Source: Porcincola intestinalis (lineage in GTDB: Bacteria; Bacillota; Clostridia; Lachnospirales; Lachnospiraceae). Taken from it: DNA of 64,000 bases. The DNA is taken from positions 1 to 64,000 of the forward strand of contig NZ_VULZ01000003.1 in assembly GCF_009696445.1 (NCBI RefSeq). Direction: 5' to 3'. Both the position numbers and the translations under genes were made by a program. The notes below the pieces were generated by a model. It did not search any database, was not told the DNA's origin, and saw only the letters and a program-made list of their open reading frames with translations. Of the stretch, positions 9,260 through 21,200 are shown in pieces (the stretch's first letter is position 1; each line of letters starts with the position of its first letter).

Positions 9260-12200
9260 TTAGTTGTGGTTCTTTTTCTGGCGTCTGCGTTCCTCCATGG
9301 CTACGAAGCCCAGGCACATCGCTGCCAGAAGCATTGCCGTCCAGCCATTCAGCGGTGTGGTATCACCGGTCTTGACGGACTTCCCGGCTGCCGGGGCTGT
9401 GTATGTATTCCGGATGGTCAGACTGCTGTCCCCGTCATACTTCACAGACTCAACAGTAAGCGCATTGGTATTCTCGTCCTTGACGACGGTCACCTCCACC
9501 TTGTGCTTTGCAGTGTCGTACGTCACATTGTCTACACCGGTATTTTCCTCGGTGATGATGTATCTGTACGTCCCGGCCTTGTCGAATGCGATCTCGCCGA
9601 ACGCTACTGTTGTGTTCTTCTTTGTTGCTTCCGCAACATCACCATTCTGACTCTCCGGCATCGGAGCATTGCCCTTTGCCTTCAGATCAAATCTGAAGCT
9701 GGACGCCTTGCTCCAGTCGTTGAAGTCCTTGGTGACCTTGAGAACGGCTGTTGCTGCAGTGAAGGTATTTCTGATCGTAAGTCCCGTGCTGTCATCCTTT
9801 GCTTCCTCCACTCCGTCGTAAAGAACTGCAGCGCTCAGAGCATTGGTCGCATCGTCTGCCTTTGTTACCTGAATGACCACCTTATGAGCATTCGTATCAT
9901 AGGCAATTCCATCGATTCCATCATTAACCTCCGAAATCTCATACTCATAAGTGCCCTTGCCAACTTCCCAGAATTCAATGTTCCTGAATTCAGCTGTCTT
10001 TTCCGCTTCCGTTGCTGTCGCGGTCAGGTTCACCGGCATCGGCGCCCCTTCTGTGAGTGCCTTGATGTTGAAGGTGAAGCTGTCTGCATTACTCCAGTCG
10101 TTGAAACTCTTGGTTACATGAAGCGGCGGATCAACCGGTGTGAAGGTATTTTTGATTTCAAGCTGATCCTTGCCATCATAGGAAATGGCTGCGGATAGCG
10201 CATTGGTTGCATCATCTGCCTTCGTTACGGTTACGACCACCTTATGAACGGTCGGCTTGCCGGTACCATCGGTATCGTAATCCACACCGTCCACTCCGCC
10301 ATTTACTTCCTGGATGGTGTACTCGTAGGTGCCAGCCTTGACATACGTCATCTCACGGAAGTCAGGCGCCGGATTCTTCTTCGTCGCGGTTACGACTGCC
10401 TCTTTGTCTGAGCCCTCCGGCATCGGTGCATCCTTGGTTACCGGCTTCAGAACGAGATCGAAGGTCACATCATCGAAGAAGTTTCCGTACTTCTTGGAAT
10501 CTGTCCATCCGTTGAAGTTCTTGGAAAGATCATCCGCCGCGATGCTGACCGGGGTAAATGTGTTCTTTATGGTAAGAGAACTCTTATCCTCCGGCACGAT
10601 GTCGCTGTCATTCGCCGCCTCGTAGGTAACGACGGCTGAAAGCGCATTGACTGCGTCGTCTGACTTGGTAACAGTGACGGTTACGGTGTGAGGATTCACA
10701 TCGTAGCTTACACCATCACGATGATCGTTCCGCTCTGTAATCGTGTACGTATAGACTCCTGCGTACTTGAATGTCATGTCATCAAAGACAGCTGTCAGCT
10801 GATCCTGATCGACGCTCTGGCTGGTTACCTCCTTTCCATCCGGATTCTTCGGCATCGGATTTTTTACTTCATTTCCGTCAATATCCTTCGCTGTGTTTCC
10901 TGCTGCCGCGATGTCAAATGTAAAGCTGTCTGCCTTACTCCAGTCGTTGAAGTCTTTGGTCACCTCCACATGTGCAGTTGCAGGTGTATACGTGTTCCGC
11001 ACGGTCAGGCTGTCAACCGATGCAACAGAAAGTTCATTGGTGTCTTTGTCCTTTGCGATCGTGACTTTGACTTCATGCTGCGTCGGCTTCTTGCTGCCGT
11101 CCGTGTCGTAATCCACGCCGTCCGCTCCGCCGTTTTCCTCGGTGATTGTGTATACGTAGGTTCCGGCCCGGTCAAACTCAATCTGACCAAATGCGGCGGA
11201 CGGATACCCTGTGGTCTTGTCTGCGGTGCTGTCTTTCCTGACGGATACTGTCGCTCCCTTCTGGTCATTTGGCATCGGAGCTTGATCCTTTGCGGACAGA
11301 TTAAAGGTGAAACTGTGCGCCTTCGTCCAGTCATTGAAATTCTTGGAGACGCTCAGGCTCTGATGCACCGGCGTGAAGGTATTCGTTATAGTAAGAGAAG
11401 TCTTGCCGTCGTACTTCACAACCGCGCTCAGTGCATTTGTGGCATCCGTCGACTTCGATACAGAAACCAGTACGTTATGTGCTGTTGTATCGTAGGAAAC
11501 ACCATCCAGATGGTCATTTGTCTCCGTGATCTGATACTCGTAGGTTCCTGCCTTCGTGTAGGTAATCTCACCAAAGACTGCCTCCGGTGATTCCTTTGAA
11601 ACCGTTGCCTTACCGCTGTTTTCTCCTGACGGCATCGGTGCACCCGCTGTCTCCGGTGTCAGCGTGAATGTAAACTTGTCATCATCGAAAAGATTCCAGT
11701 CGTTCCATCCGTTGAAGGCTTTCGTCACCTGCAGCGTCTGTTTCAGAGGCGTGTAGGTGTTGCTGATGGTAAGAGACGTCTTAGCATCCTGCGGTACCGT
11801 TCCCTTATCATTCTTTGTTACATCATAGTAAATGTTTGCAGTCAGCGCATTGTTGTTCGAATCTTTCGAGACAACTGCCGCCACCGTGTATGGAGCAGCG
11901 TCATAGCTGACCCCGTCAACCTGTCCGTTGCGCTCCGTCACTGTATAGTAATACGTTCCGGCCTTGCAGAAGGCGATATTGCCAAAGCTTACAGTCGGCT
12001 GATCCTTCGTTGCCGTGACTGCAGTAACCTCCGGCATCGGATTCTTCGCAACGCCTGCCGTATTCGAATCCGCCTTCAGATCGAACGTGAAGCTCGTATC
12101 GACCGGCCAGTTCTCCTTCGTATCCTTATTCAGGAACTGTTTGGTAAGGCCGATGGAAGCCTTTACCGCTGTGAAGGTATTGCTGATCGTCAGGCTGTCC

Positions 12201-15200
12201 TGGTTTCCGTCATACTTCACGGATGCGGACAGCTTGTTCGTGCGATCCGAAGCCTTTGAGACTGTAACGGTAACCGTATGCTCCCTTGCATCGTAGCTGA
12301 CACCATCCCTGCCATCATTGGTTTCAGTGATGGTGTAGTGATACGTGCCGGCTTTCTTGTACGTGATGGCGCCAAAATCTACGTTCGGAGCAGCAGAGGT
12401 TGCTTTTCCGGAGACAGCTCCGTCTTTTGCGCCTTCCGGCATCGGAACCGTCACTTTATCACTTGGCTCCGTTTCACCGGGTTTGCAATAATTATCTGCC
12501 TTCAGTGTAAACGTAAATTCGCTCGCTGACTTGTTCCAGTCATTGAAGTCTTTCTTTGCCTGGATATGCGCCGTTTCCGAAGCAACGGTGTTGGTGATCG
12601 TCAGGCTCGTCTGGCCATCGTAGGTAACTTCAGCTGTCAGGGCATTCGTCGCAGAATCTTTCTCTACCTTAACCTGGACCTGATGCTCCTTTGCCTTTGT
12701 CGAATCACCGTCCGCCGTGTCATAAGTGATTCCGTCTTCCTCACCGTTTGCCTCCGTGAGGATGTAATGATAAATACCTGCCTTTCTGTAAGTGATCTTT
12801 CCGAAGACAGCGGTTGCCTTTTCATCACTTACAGCATCTACTGTCATGCTCGTTCCATTCGTTCCAGCCGGCATCGGGGTGGCAATGGCCTTTCCGTCCT
12901 CGCCATTCCCTGCCGTGTTACTTCCGGCCGTCAGCGTAAAGGTAAAGCCTTTTTCTGTCCTGGTCCAGTCGCTGAAGTTCTTGGTTACCTGAATCGGATC
13001 CGCAGTCACAGCCGGTGTATAGGTGTTGGTGATCGTCAGACTGTTATGCGTATCGTCATTCGTCGCACTGTTATTCGTATCGTCGTATTTGATGGACGAA
13101 ACAGTAAGCTTATTATCGTTGTCCTTCGATACGACAATCGTCACCGTATGCGTGTTTCCATCGTAGAGAATGCCGTCCTTGTGATCGTTATCCTCCTTTA
13201 TGTTATAAGTGTACGTACCTTCCTTCACAAAGGTAATGGGTTTGAAGGTCGCTGTCGGTACCGTTTTGCCAGCCTCTGCAGTGAGAACATTCTTTCCGTT
13301 TTCTTCTGGAAGCGGAGCGCCTGCCGTCACTGCCGAGATGTTGAACGTAAACTTCGTATTGGCAAAGTAATCGCCATACGCTTTGTCTGTCCAGCCATTG
13401 AATTCCTTTGTGACCGCGACATTCGACTGAACCGGAGTAAACGTATTGGTAATAACCAGCGGATCTGTCAGCTTGTCTGCCTTCTTCCCATCATAGGTAA
13501 TTTCAGTGACGGAAAGCTTGTTTGCTGTACCTTTCTCGACCTTTACAACTGCCGTGTGCTCCTGCGTGTCATACTGAACACCGGACGCTGTACCCTTTTC
13601 CTCTCTAATATGATAGGTATAGGTGCCTGCCTTCTCGAAGGTCATGCTGCCAAAGCCTGCTGCGGAACCATCGTTTACGGTTACAGACTTCTTCCCAGCC
13701 TTTGCATCTGCCGGCATCGGTGCATTTTCTACCGGTGTCAGGTCAAATGTAAAGCTGCCTGCCTTTGACCAGTCGTTGAACTCTTTTCGAACCTTCAGTT
13801 CACCGCTGACTGGTGTAAACGTATTGGTCACGGTAAGGCCGTCGGTTAATTCCTTCCCGTCCTTACCGTAATACTTCACCGCCGCTCTGAGCTTATTGGA
13901 GGCATCCGCAGCTTTCGTTATAACAACCTCTACTTTGTAGGGTGTTGTATCATAGGTGATGCCGTCCTCATCGCCTGCGGTTTCCTGAACCGTATAGGTG
14001 TATGTACCGGTCTTCTCGTAGCGGATGCTGCCGAAATCAACCGTATGCTGAGACGCTGTTGCCGTCTTTGACACTACTCCACCGGCGGCACCCTCCGGCA
14101 TCGGTGTAGTAACTCCTGCCGTGTTTGTTTTTGCAGTCAGTGTAAAGGTAAATCCATTTGGAGCTTTCTTCGCCCAGTCATTCTGCCCAAAGTCCTTGGT
14201 CACGCTGATGGAAGCTGACGTACCATAGAAGGCATTCTTCACAGTGAGACTGTCTTTTCCATCATATTCCACAGAATCCGCCAGTGTATTATCGCTCTTC
14301 CTGCTTACTATCACTGTGACGTTGTGCGTCCGCTGTTTATTGTTACTGTCGTCCCAGTCGTAGGCAACGCCGTCCACACCGCCGTTGTTCTCGGTCAGTG
14401 TGTAATGATATTCGCCGATGTGGTCATAACTGATTGCCGCAAACGCCGCCGTCAGATCTTTCGTATCTTTGTTGATGGTAACGGTTGCGGTATTGCCATT
14501 TGTTCCAGCAGGCATCGGCGTCGTCACCTTTTGAGTGTCATTACTGCCGCGCGTCAGGGAAAAGCTGAAACCCTTTGGAGCCTTCTTCGTCCAGTCATTC
14601 TGCCCGAAGTCCTTGGTCACGCTGACGGAAGCTGTTACCGGGGTCAGCCTGTTCGTGATGGTCGTCCCGCTTACAGACTTCGTGTAGCCGCTTGGAACGT
14701 TCACTTCATCTACCGTATATGTATAGTTTCTCCCCTGAGCATCCTGTCTCGGAAGGTTCTGGAACGTATAAGCAGACGTTTCAGCAGTCGTACCACTCGT
14801 CTTCAGTTCAATCAGCGCTTTTCCCTGGTACAGAACATCATCCTTTATTGCAGTTCCGTTCTGATACAGCTGAACCTCAATGCTCTGGCGCTGTCCGTTG
14901 AAGTTGTTGTCATCCATCCACTTCTTCGTTACCGTAACTGAAGTCGTGTTGAGGGTGTTTTCAAGAGACACGGTAGAGTTCTTGACAGCACCTTTTTCAT
15001 CTGTTCCGGTAACAGCGGAAGTAGCTTTTGTCCCATCATTGTTGTAATCGGTAACCTTGCTCTCCAGCACACGGTATTGCAGAGCCACCCGCTGGCCACC
15101 TACGCGTGCATAGACCGGAAGGTTATGCCAGGTCGCATCAGCCGCATTGACAGATCCATTCGCGTCTACTTTCAGCGTCTTTGCAGCCACATCGGTCGAA

Positions 15201-18200
15201 TAGCCGGCTGTCACATCTGTCGCGTAGGCTGTCGCGTAGTCCTTGTCTGTAACGTTTGTTTCTGGATTCTTAACCGTGTTCCATCTGCTTCCGTCCGTGC
15301 TGTACTGCAGTGTTACCGTGATCTTGTCTGGGCGTTCATTGTAGAAGTTGTAAAAGTCATTCCACGTCTTATTCAGCGTCAGATCAAATACGGAGATGTC
15401 ATGCTGATTCGTGACTGCTGCTGTATCGGCTTCCTGGGCATCCACGGTATCCGTGTGAAGCAGTACCGTTACTTCCGTATCTGCCGACTTTGACAGAACA
15501 TCCGTCTCCTGATATTGCCCCTGGTTATTCCCGCTGAATGTTTCTGTAATCTTGTAGTCCAGCTTCTTACCATCACGGTCATACTGATCAACGATAAAGC
15601 TGTACGTGTACAGATCCGTCGTCGAGCTAACAGTTTTTGTCGAAGCTGTCGCTGTAACATTACCTGTCCGGGTATGCTTGTTCGCATCCTCATTGTCTGA
15701 TACACAAGCGATCGTCAGGCTGGCCGGTCTGTAAACCTCACGGTTTGCACCGTCCCGGAACGTCTTGGTTACATTGACGGTGGTACGTTTGATGTTCGTA
15801 ACCGTCTCAGTCGTTCCATTCTCTCCGACTTCAAGCGTGTATACGGAACGGAACATGCCTGTACCAAGATCAAAATCCCGGACTCCATCTGCTCCATCCT
15901 TTGACGAAATGGTTGTTCCGTTATCCGTGAAGTTGACGGTATTTCCATTCTTGTCCAGCTCAACGGCTCTGTAATAACGGTCGGACCCATCCTTGCCGCG
16001 CTTCGGGAGATTGGTGAGCGATGCTTTCCATGTGTTAGCTTCGTTCAGTGTCAGCGTCACACCTTTGAATGCGGTCCAACTACTGCCGGTTGTCTTGTCC
16101 TGATACTGGATCTGGAACGTTACCGGGGTCTTGCCATCTTCCGATGCCCACTTCTTCTCTACAGTCAGAGAAGTTGTATCCAGCGTATTGGTTATATCTG
16201 TCTTTGTTGCATTTAAACCCGTATCAGTTGTTTTCTCACTGCCGGTATAAGAAATATTTCCATTCTGAGCGGTGACTGTAACATCGTTGACACTGTATAC
16301 ATCGTTGACACTGTCGTCATTCTCCGTTCCAGCAGCTCCTTCCGCCTTTTCTGTAAAACGGTAGGTATACGTATTGGACTGGGTATCTTCTTTAGGAAGC
16401 GTATCCTGTTCTGCATATGACCAGTTATTCGCAGACGAGATGACAACGGTATACAGAGAGTTGTCCGACGAGTGTCTTACGTATTCCCAATTTCCTTTTC
16501 CTACCTTTCTCTGCAGATATAAGGTCAGGCTTTCAGGCCGTGCAAGAAACTTGTCAGAATCGTCCGCCCATGTCTTTGTAACAGTCACTGACGCGGGAAG
16601 CAGCTTGTTGCGTAGCGTGGATATGAAAACATTGCTTCCTTCGTTAAAAGTATTTGTCGAGTTGATGCACTGATAAGAAGCAGCAACATTATCATCAATA
16701 GCGTCTCCGCCAATGGCCGTTTCAACAGCCCTGTACTGATACTGCTTCCCATTCTCATACAGTGGCAGGTTCCGGAATGTGAGACAGTTTGTCCACGCAC
16801 GATTCTCATCCTTAACCTTCTCTTTCAGCTGATAGGTGACGCCATTTAAATCCACCCCATCTGAAAGCGATCCTCTGTTTATATCACAGCTCACATCATA
16901 AGAATTTCTGTGCAGAAAATCAGCGTTTACATCCGTCCAGTTGCTGCCGTCTGTGCTGTACTGTAGCTTGACTGTGATGCTTCTCGGACGCATATCGTTC
17001 TTGTTCGAGTTATCATCCCACTGCTTGGTTACAACCAGAGAAGTGCGGCCATAAACATTCTCAATCGTACCGAGATTTAAAGGATTGGATTGAGATGAAG
17101 AAGTATCAGTTGACCATTTCTGGGCAAAATGACCATCAGTAGCACAATTGAAATTCTGCAGCTTGCCCCCGGCTTTCCAGACATCCGTTGTGGTGTCTTC
17201 CGTAATACGGTACACGTAAGCCTCACCAAGCGAGGTGTAGCGGCGAAGTTCCAGCGGACTATTACCATCCTTGTCCATAATGGTAAACGCGCTGTCACCC
17301 TGCGCATTATCCCACTTGACTGAAAAATCTTTTCCCTGAGCATACTTTACGTTGCCAGCATGATTGCTTTCATTATTAACAAGTCCGTCCAGGCTGAAAG
17401 TAAGATCACTGTTATTAACATCACTTAAAGAAGAGAGGATTCCTTCTGGACTCCATTTCTTGTTTGCGCTGATTGTGATGAGGTTATCTTTCTGATAGTC
17501 ATTCTTAAAGGAAACCTCATCGTAGATTTTACTCCCGTCATCGCTCTGCATGGCAGCTGTATCAGTCTGGTTCCAGTCCCCTTTATTCACTGAGCAGGAC
17601 ACAGTATAACCGTTAATTGGTTTTTCAACCACATAGTAAGCAAAACGCTGCCCACTCGGTGTCAGATCATAGAGGTTGTTAAAGGCAAACGTTACATTAC
17701 CATTATTGTTTTTGAAGTCAGTCCCCGGTATTGTTTTTGTCTGCAACTTCTGACTGCTGTCGTTTTCATTGAAAGTGGCACCAGGCTTCACCCGATAAAG
17801 TGTGAACTCGACATCCGGGTATCTCCCTTCCTTGATCTCATCATCCGTCCAGCCACTTGTTTCAAACTCCTTGGTAACCGTAATGCTTCGTCGTCCTGCT
17901 ATGTATCTGTTCGTTACCTCAAGGTCTCTGGAAACATGCGTCAACTGAAAAACCTGATTAAACGCAACGGCTTTATCATCCGAAAAAGACTCTGTTACAC
18001 TGTAGATATATGGATTCCCATTATCATCATATTTCGGAATCTTCAGTGTATGGCCCTGATCATCCTTAAATGCAAAGGTGTAGGAACCATTCTTTACGAC
18101 CAGTTTGGCCGTCGCTGGCTTACCATTTACCGTGTACGTCGAACCATTTCCAGTGTCCTTCTCACTTTTCTGAGTCAGTGTAAATATGATGGAGCCGTCT

Positions 18201-21200
18201 TGCGGCATGACAAGCGGGTCGCTTTCCATGTCATACGGGACATTGCTGAAAACCTTTGTACCACTGGCCTCCATTGTACCGAACATGGTATTTGTGAAAA
18301 TAGAACCATTGGCAAGATATGTCTTGTCCCCGGATTGGATAGCAGTTGTTCCCTCAGCCGGCGTGTCCTTCTCCTTATAACGCTCCGCACCGTCGCCGGT
18401 CATCGTCTCGGAAGCATAATAGGTAACCTCGGCGCCGATATCATCATCAGTCAGCGCATCGTTCGAGGCATTGACCAGATCCTTCGTGACATACTTCGGC
18501 ATACTCTGTGCAAAGGTATATCTATAAGTATTCTCTTGTCCGGATACGGCTTCCATGTAGGTATCGCCGGAAATCGGGATCAGGTCAAGCTTCTCCTCAT
18601 CTCCGCCTGCTGCCTCAATCTGACTTGCGCTCTTCACCCGTGCCGCCAGGTTCAGCGTGACATCCGGGCGAATGTTTTCGCTGTTGTTGTGATCCTCCCA
18701 GATCTTTGTGTAGGAAATCTTCTCAGACTGGTCCACGCGGCGGTTTCTGAAGCTAGTCGTAATCTTCAGGTTCTCATTATTTTCACCGTCTGCGCCAGTT
18801 GTTGTCCTCGGGAATCCGGGATCAAGCTGGCTGTTATTGATGTAACCGCTGCCTTCAGGCAGACTTTCCGTGCAGGCATACCCATATCTTGTCCCAGCAT
18901 CCTCGTTATACAGCGGGAAATTATTGAAGGTAAGCGTATAGTCATTGAGACTGTCGCCCTGCCCCAGCGCAAAGGTATAATCTTTCCCTTCTACGGCATC
19001 CTTCCCGTCGATGGTGACCTTCGTCGAGACCTTGCCATCATCGCCTGCAGTCACCACGCAGATCGCATATGGATCTCCGTCTCGGGTAATGTTGAAGGTT
19101 ACATCCGGGCGCCCCTTCAGGTAGTGACCGTCATACCATTTCGAATTGATCTCGTAGACAACACTGCCCTGCTTGACGTTCTTCACTTCGCTGTCGTTGT
19201 TGCCGGTATAGGTAACCTTATATTTCTGTGTGACCTTAATGTCGTTTCCAGCGCTCAGCGTGGTGGTATAGCTGTCATAGCTGCAGCTGTCGCCTGCAGG
19301 AACATCCGTATCTCCGACCTTCACCTCGCGGTAAACGATATTATTCTTGAGAAGGTTGTCAAATGTGCGTGTGTTCCCATTTTCGTCAGTAAGAGTCCTT
19401 ACTCCATTCTTTTCGCTGCCGAAATAGGTTGTTAGCTGCTCTCCACTAAAACCAAACAGGTTGGTGACATGCCATCCATTATCTGCGGACAGTGTGTATA
19501 CGCCAATGCCCTGGTCGTCCCACTCTGTTGGACGATCCACCTTTCCCCCTTGATCGACTCGGAAAACCTTGATCACTACCGGACGGCGCGTGGAAGTATC
19601 GCCGCCGTCGACCCATGTTTTGTAGAGGTCAACGTCCATGTTCTGACCATCGCCGTCACCGTTGACATTGTTGTTTGTTATCGCAACGGATTCAACGAGG
19701 TCTGCCCTGCCGGTATCATCCTGGGTAAGAGTATAGTCAAAGTAATGGCGGGAGTTATCATTCACCTCGTCGACGAAGTAGGTATAACGGGACGAATTCT
19801 CGTCATACAGCGGCAGAACAATGTCCGTATACGTGCTGCCCCAGTCTGTCTTGTCTGCAGCGCCCGTCAGCTCACCCGTATAAGTCTCTTTTGCGTCTGC
19901 CAGGGCAACCCACTTTCCTTCATGATCCAGAACCTCTTCTTTCCCATACGGATCCACACGATGGATTGCATACTGAACCGAAGTTTTTCCCGGTTTAGCA
20001 AGCCATTTTTTGCTCAGCACAAACCGGATCGTGCCGCCCAGCGTATTCGTGATCTCCGCGACTCTGGTTTTTTTCGTTGGTGATTCGCAATTAGCGGGAG
20101 TAACCTCCGTGACACGGTAGGTGTCGATTTCACCGCTGGCATCCCGAATGGTAAAAGCATCGTTTACATCCAGCGTACCATCCTCATCTCCCGCTGAGAT
20201 ATAGTTTTGCTCTGGCATCTCATACGGAACATAGGTATAGAATTCACCCTTTTCGTCGATCATCGGCAGATCACTGAAGGTCGTTCCCGCCGTCAGATCA
20301 TTATAGTCAGCAAATCCGTCGATCTTCTGTACAAGCGGTTTTCCGGTATTATCCTTGACGATTACTGCCTGATCAGGGTCTTTTGTGTATCGTTTCAGGC
20401 CGACGTGTACTGTATAACCTGCGACCTTTAAGGTTGTACCCTTGGCAACCCAGTGCTTCTGTACCGAGATACTGGTTGTATTTTTTACATTTTTGTTTAG
20501 AACAGTTCCGCCATTCGGACAGCCGAGCGTCGTTTCGTTCCCCGAAGCATCCTTATAGATCGCCTCGTAATTTCCATCATCCGAAGCAGGAATGACTTCC
20601 TTTAGGACGTAATGATACTGACGACCGTTATTGTCATAGGCATCCAGATCCTTGTAGCTGAGCAGGTCAGTTTCTGGCCTCACCCCCTTATCTGGTGTCT
20701 CCCTAACAGACACCAGCTCCATGTTCTGAGGGTTTGTTGTATACCGGTACAGCTCAAGCATCGTCTTCGGACGAAGAGACGGGAAAACATCCTCCCACAC
20801 CTTTTTTTCCGAGAAGTCGATCGTCTTGGAGATGGTAAAGGTGATCGTAGCGCCATTCCAGGCATCTTCACTGTTCTCGTGCACGCCGGATTTGTTGGAT
20901 ATCAGCGTTGTGTAATGAAGATTCTTACCGTCGGCAGCCGTTTTATCTGGAATATCAAACTTCTTAATATAGTAAGTATTCGGGTTGTCCATGGTGCCGG
21001 CATAGGATGGAAGACCATGAATGGTGATGGTATATGTTCCATCTTTTTGATCAGTAACCTGGATGTTCCCCTGATCGACGGATACCAGCTGATCACTTTC
21101 TCCATTATAAATCTGGATCAGCTTCTTAATGCTGTCCGGCGACAATTCATCTGTGTTGGGTCTTGCCCCTTCTGAATTATCAGAATCCTGCCACCTGATT

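Noticed and set aside
17936-19435. Long plus-strand open frame inside the giant adhesin gene (499 codons)
   Set aside because: Antisense shadow of the Cna-B repeats; no start signal or recognisable protein. The same holds for the frames at 12566-13768 and 10688-11590.
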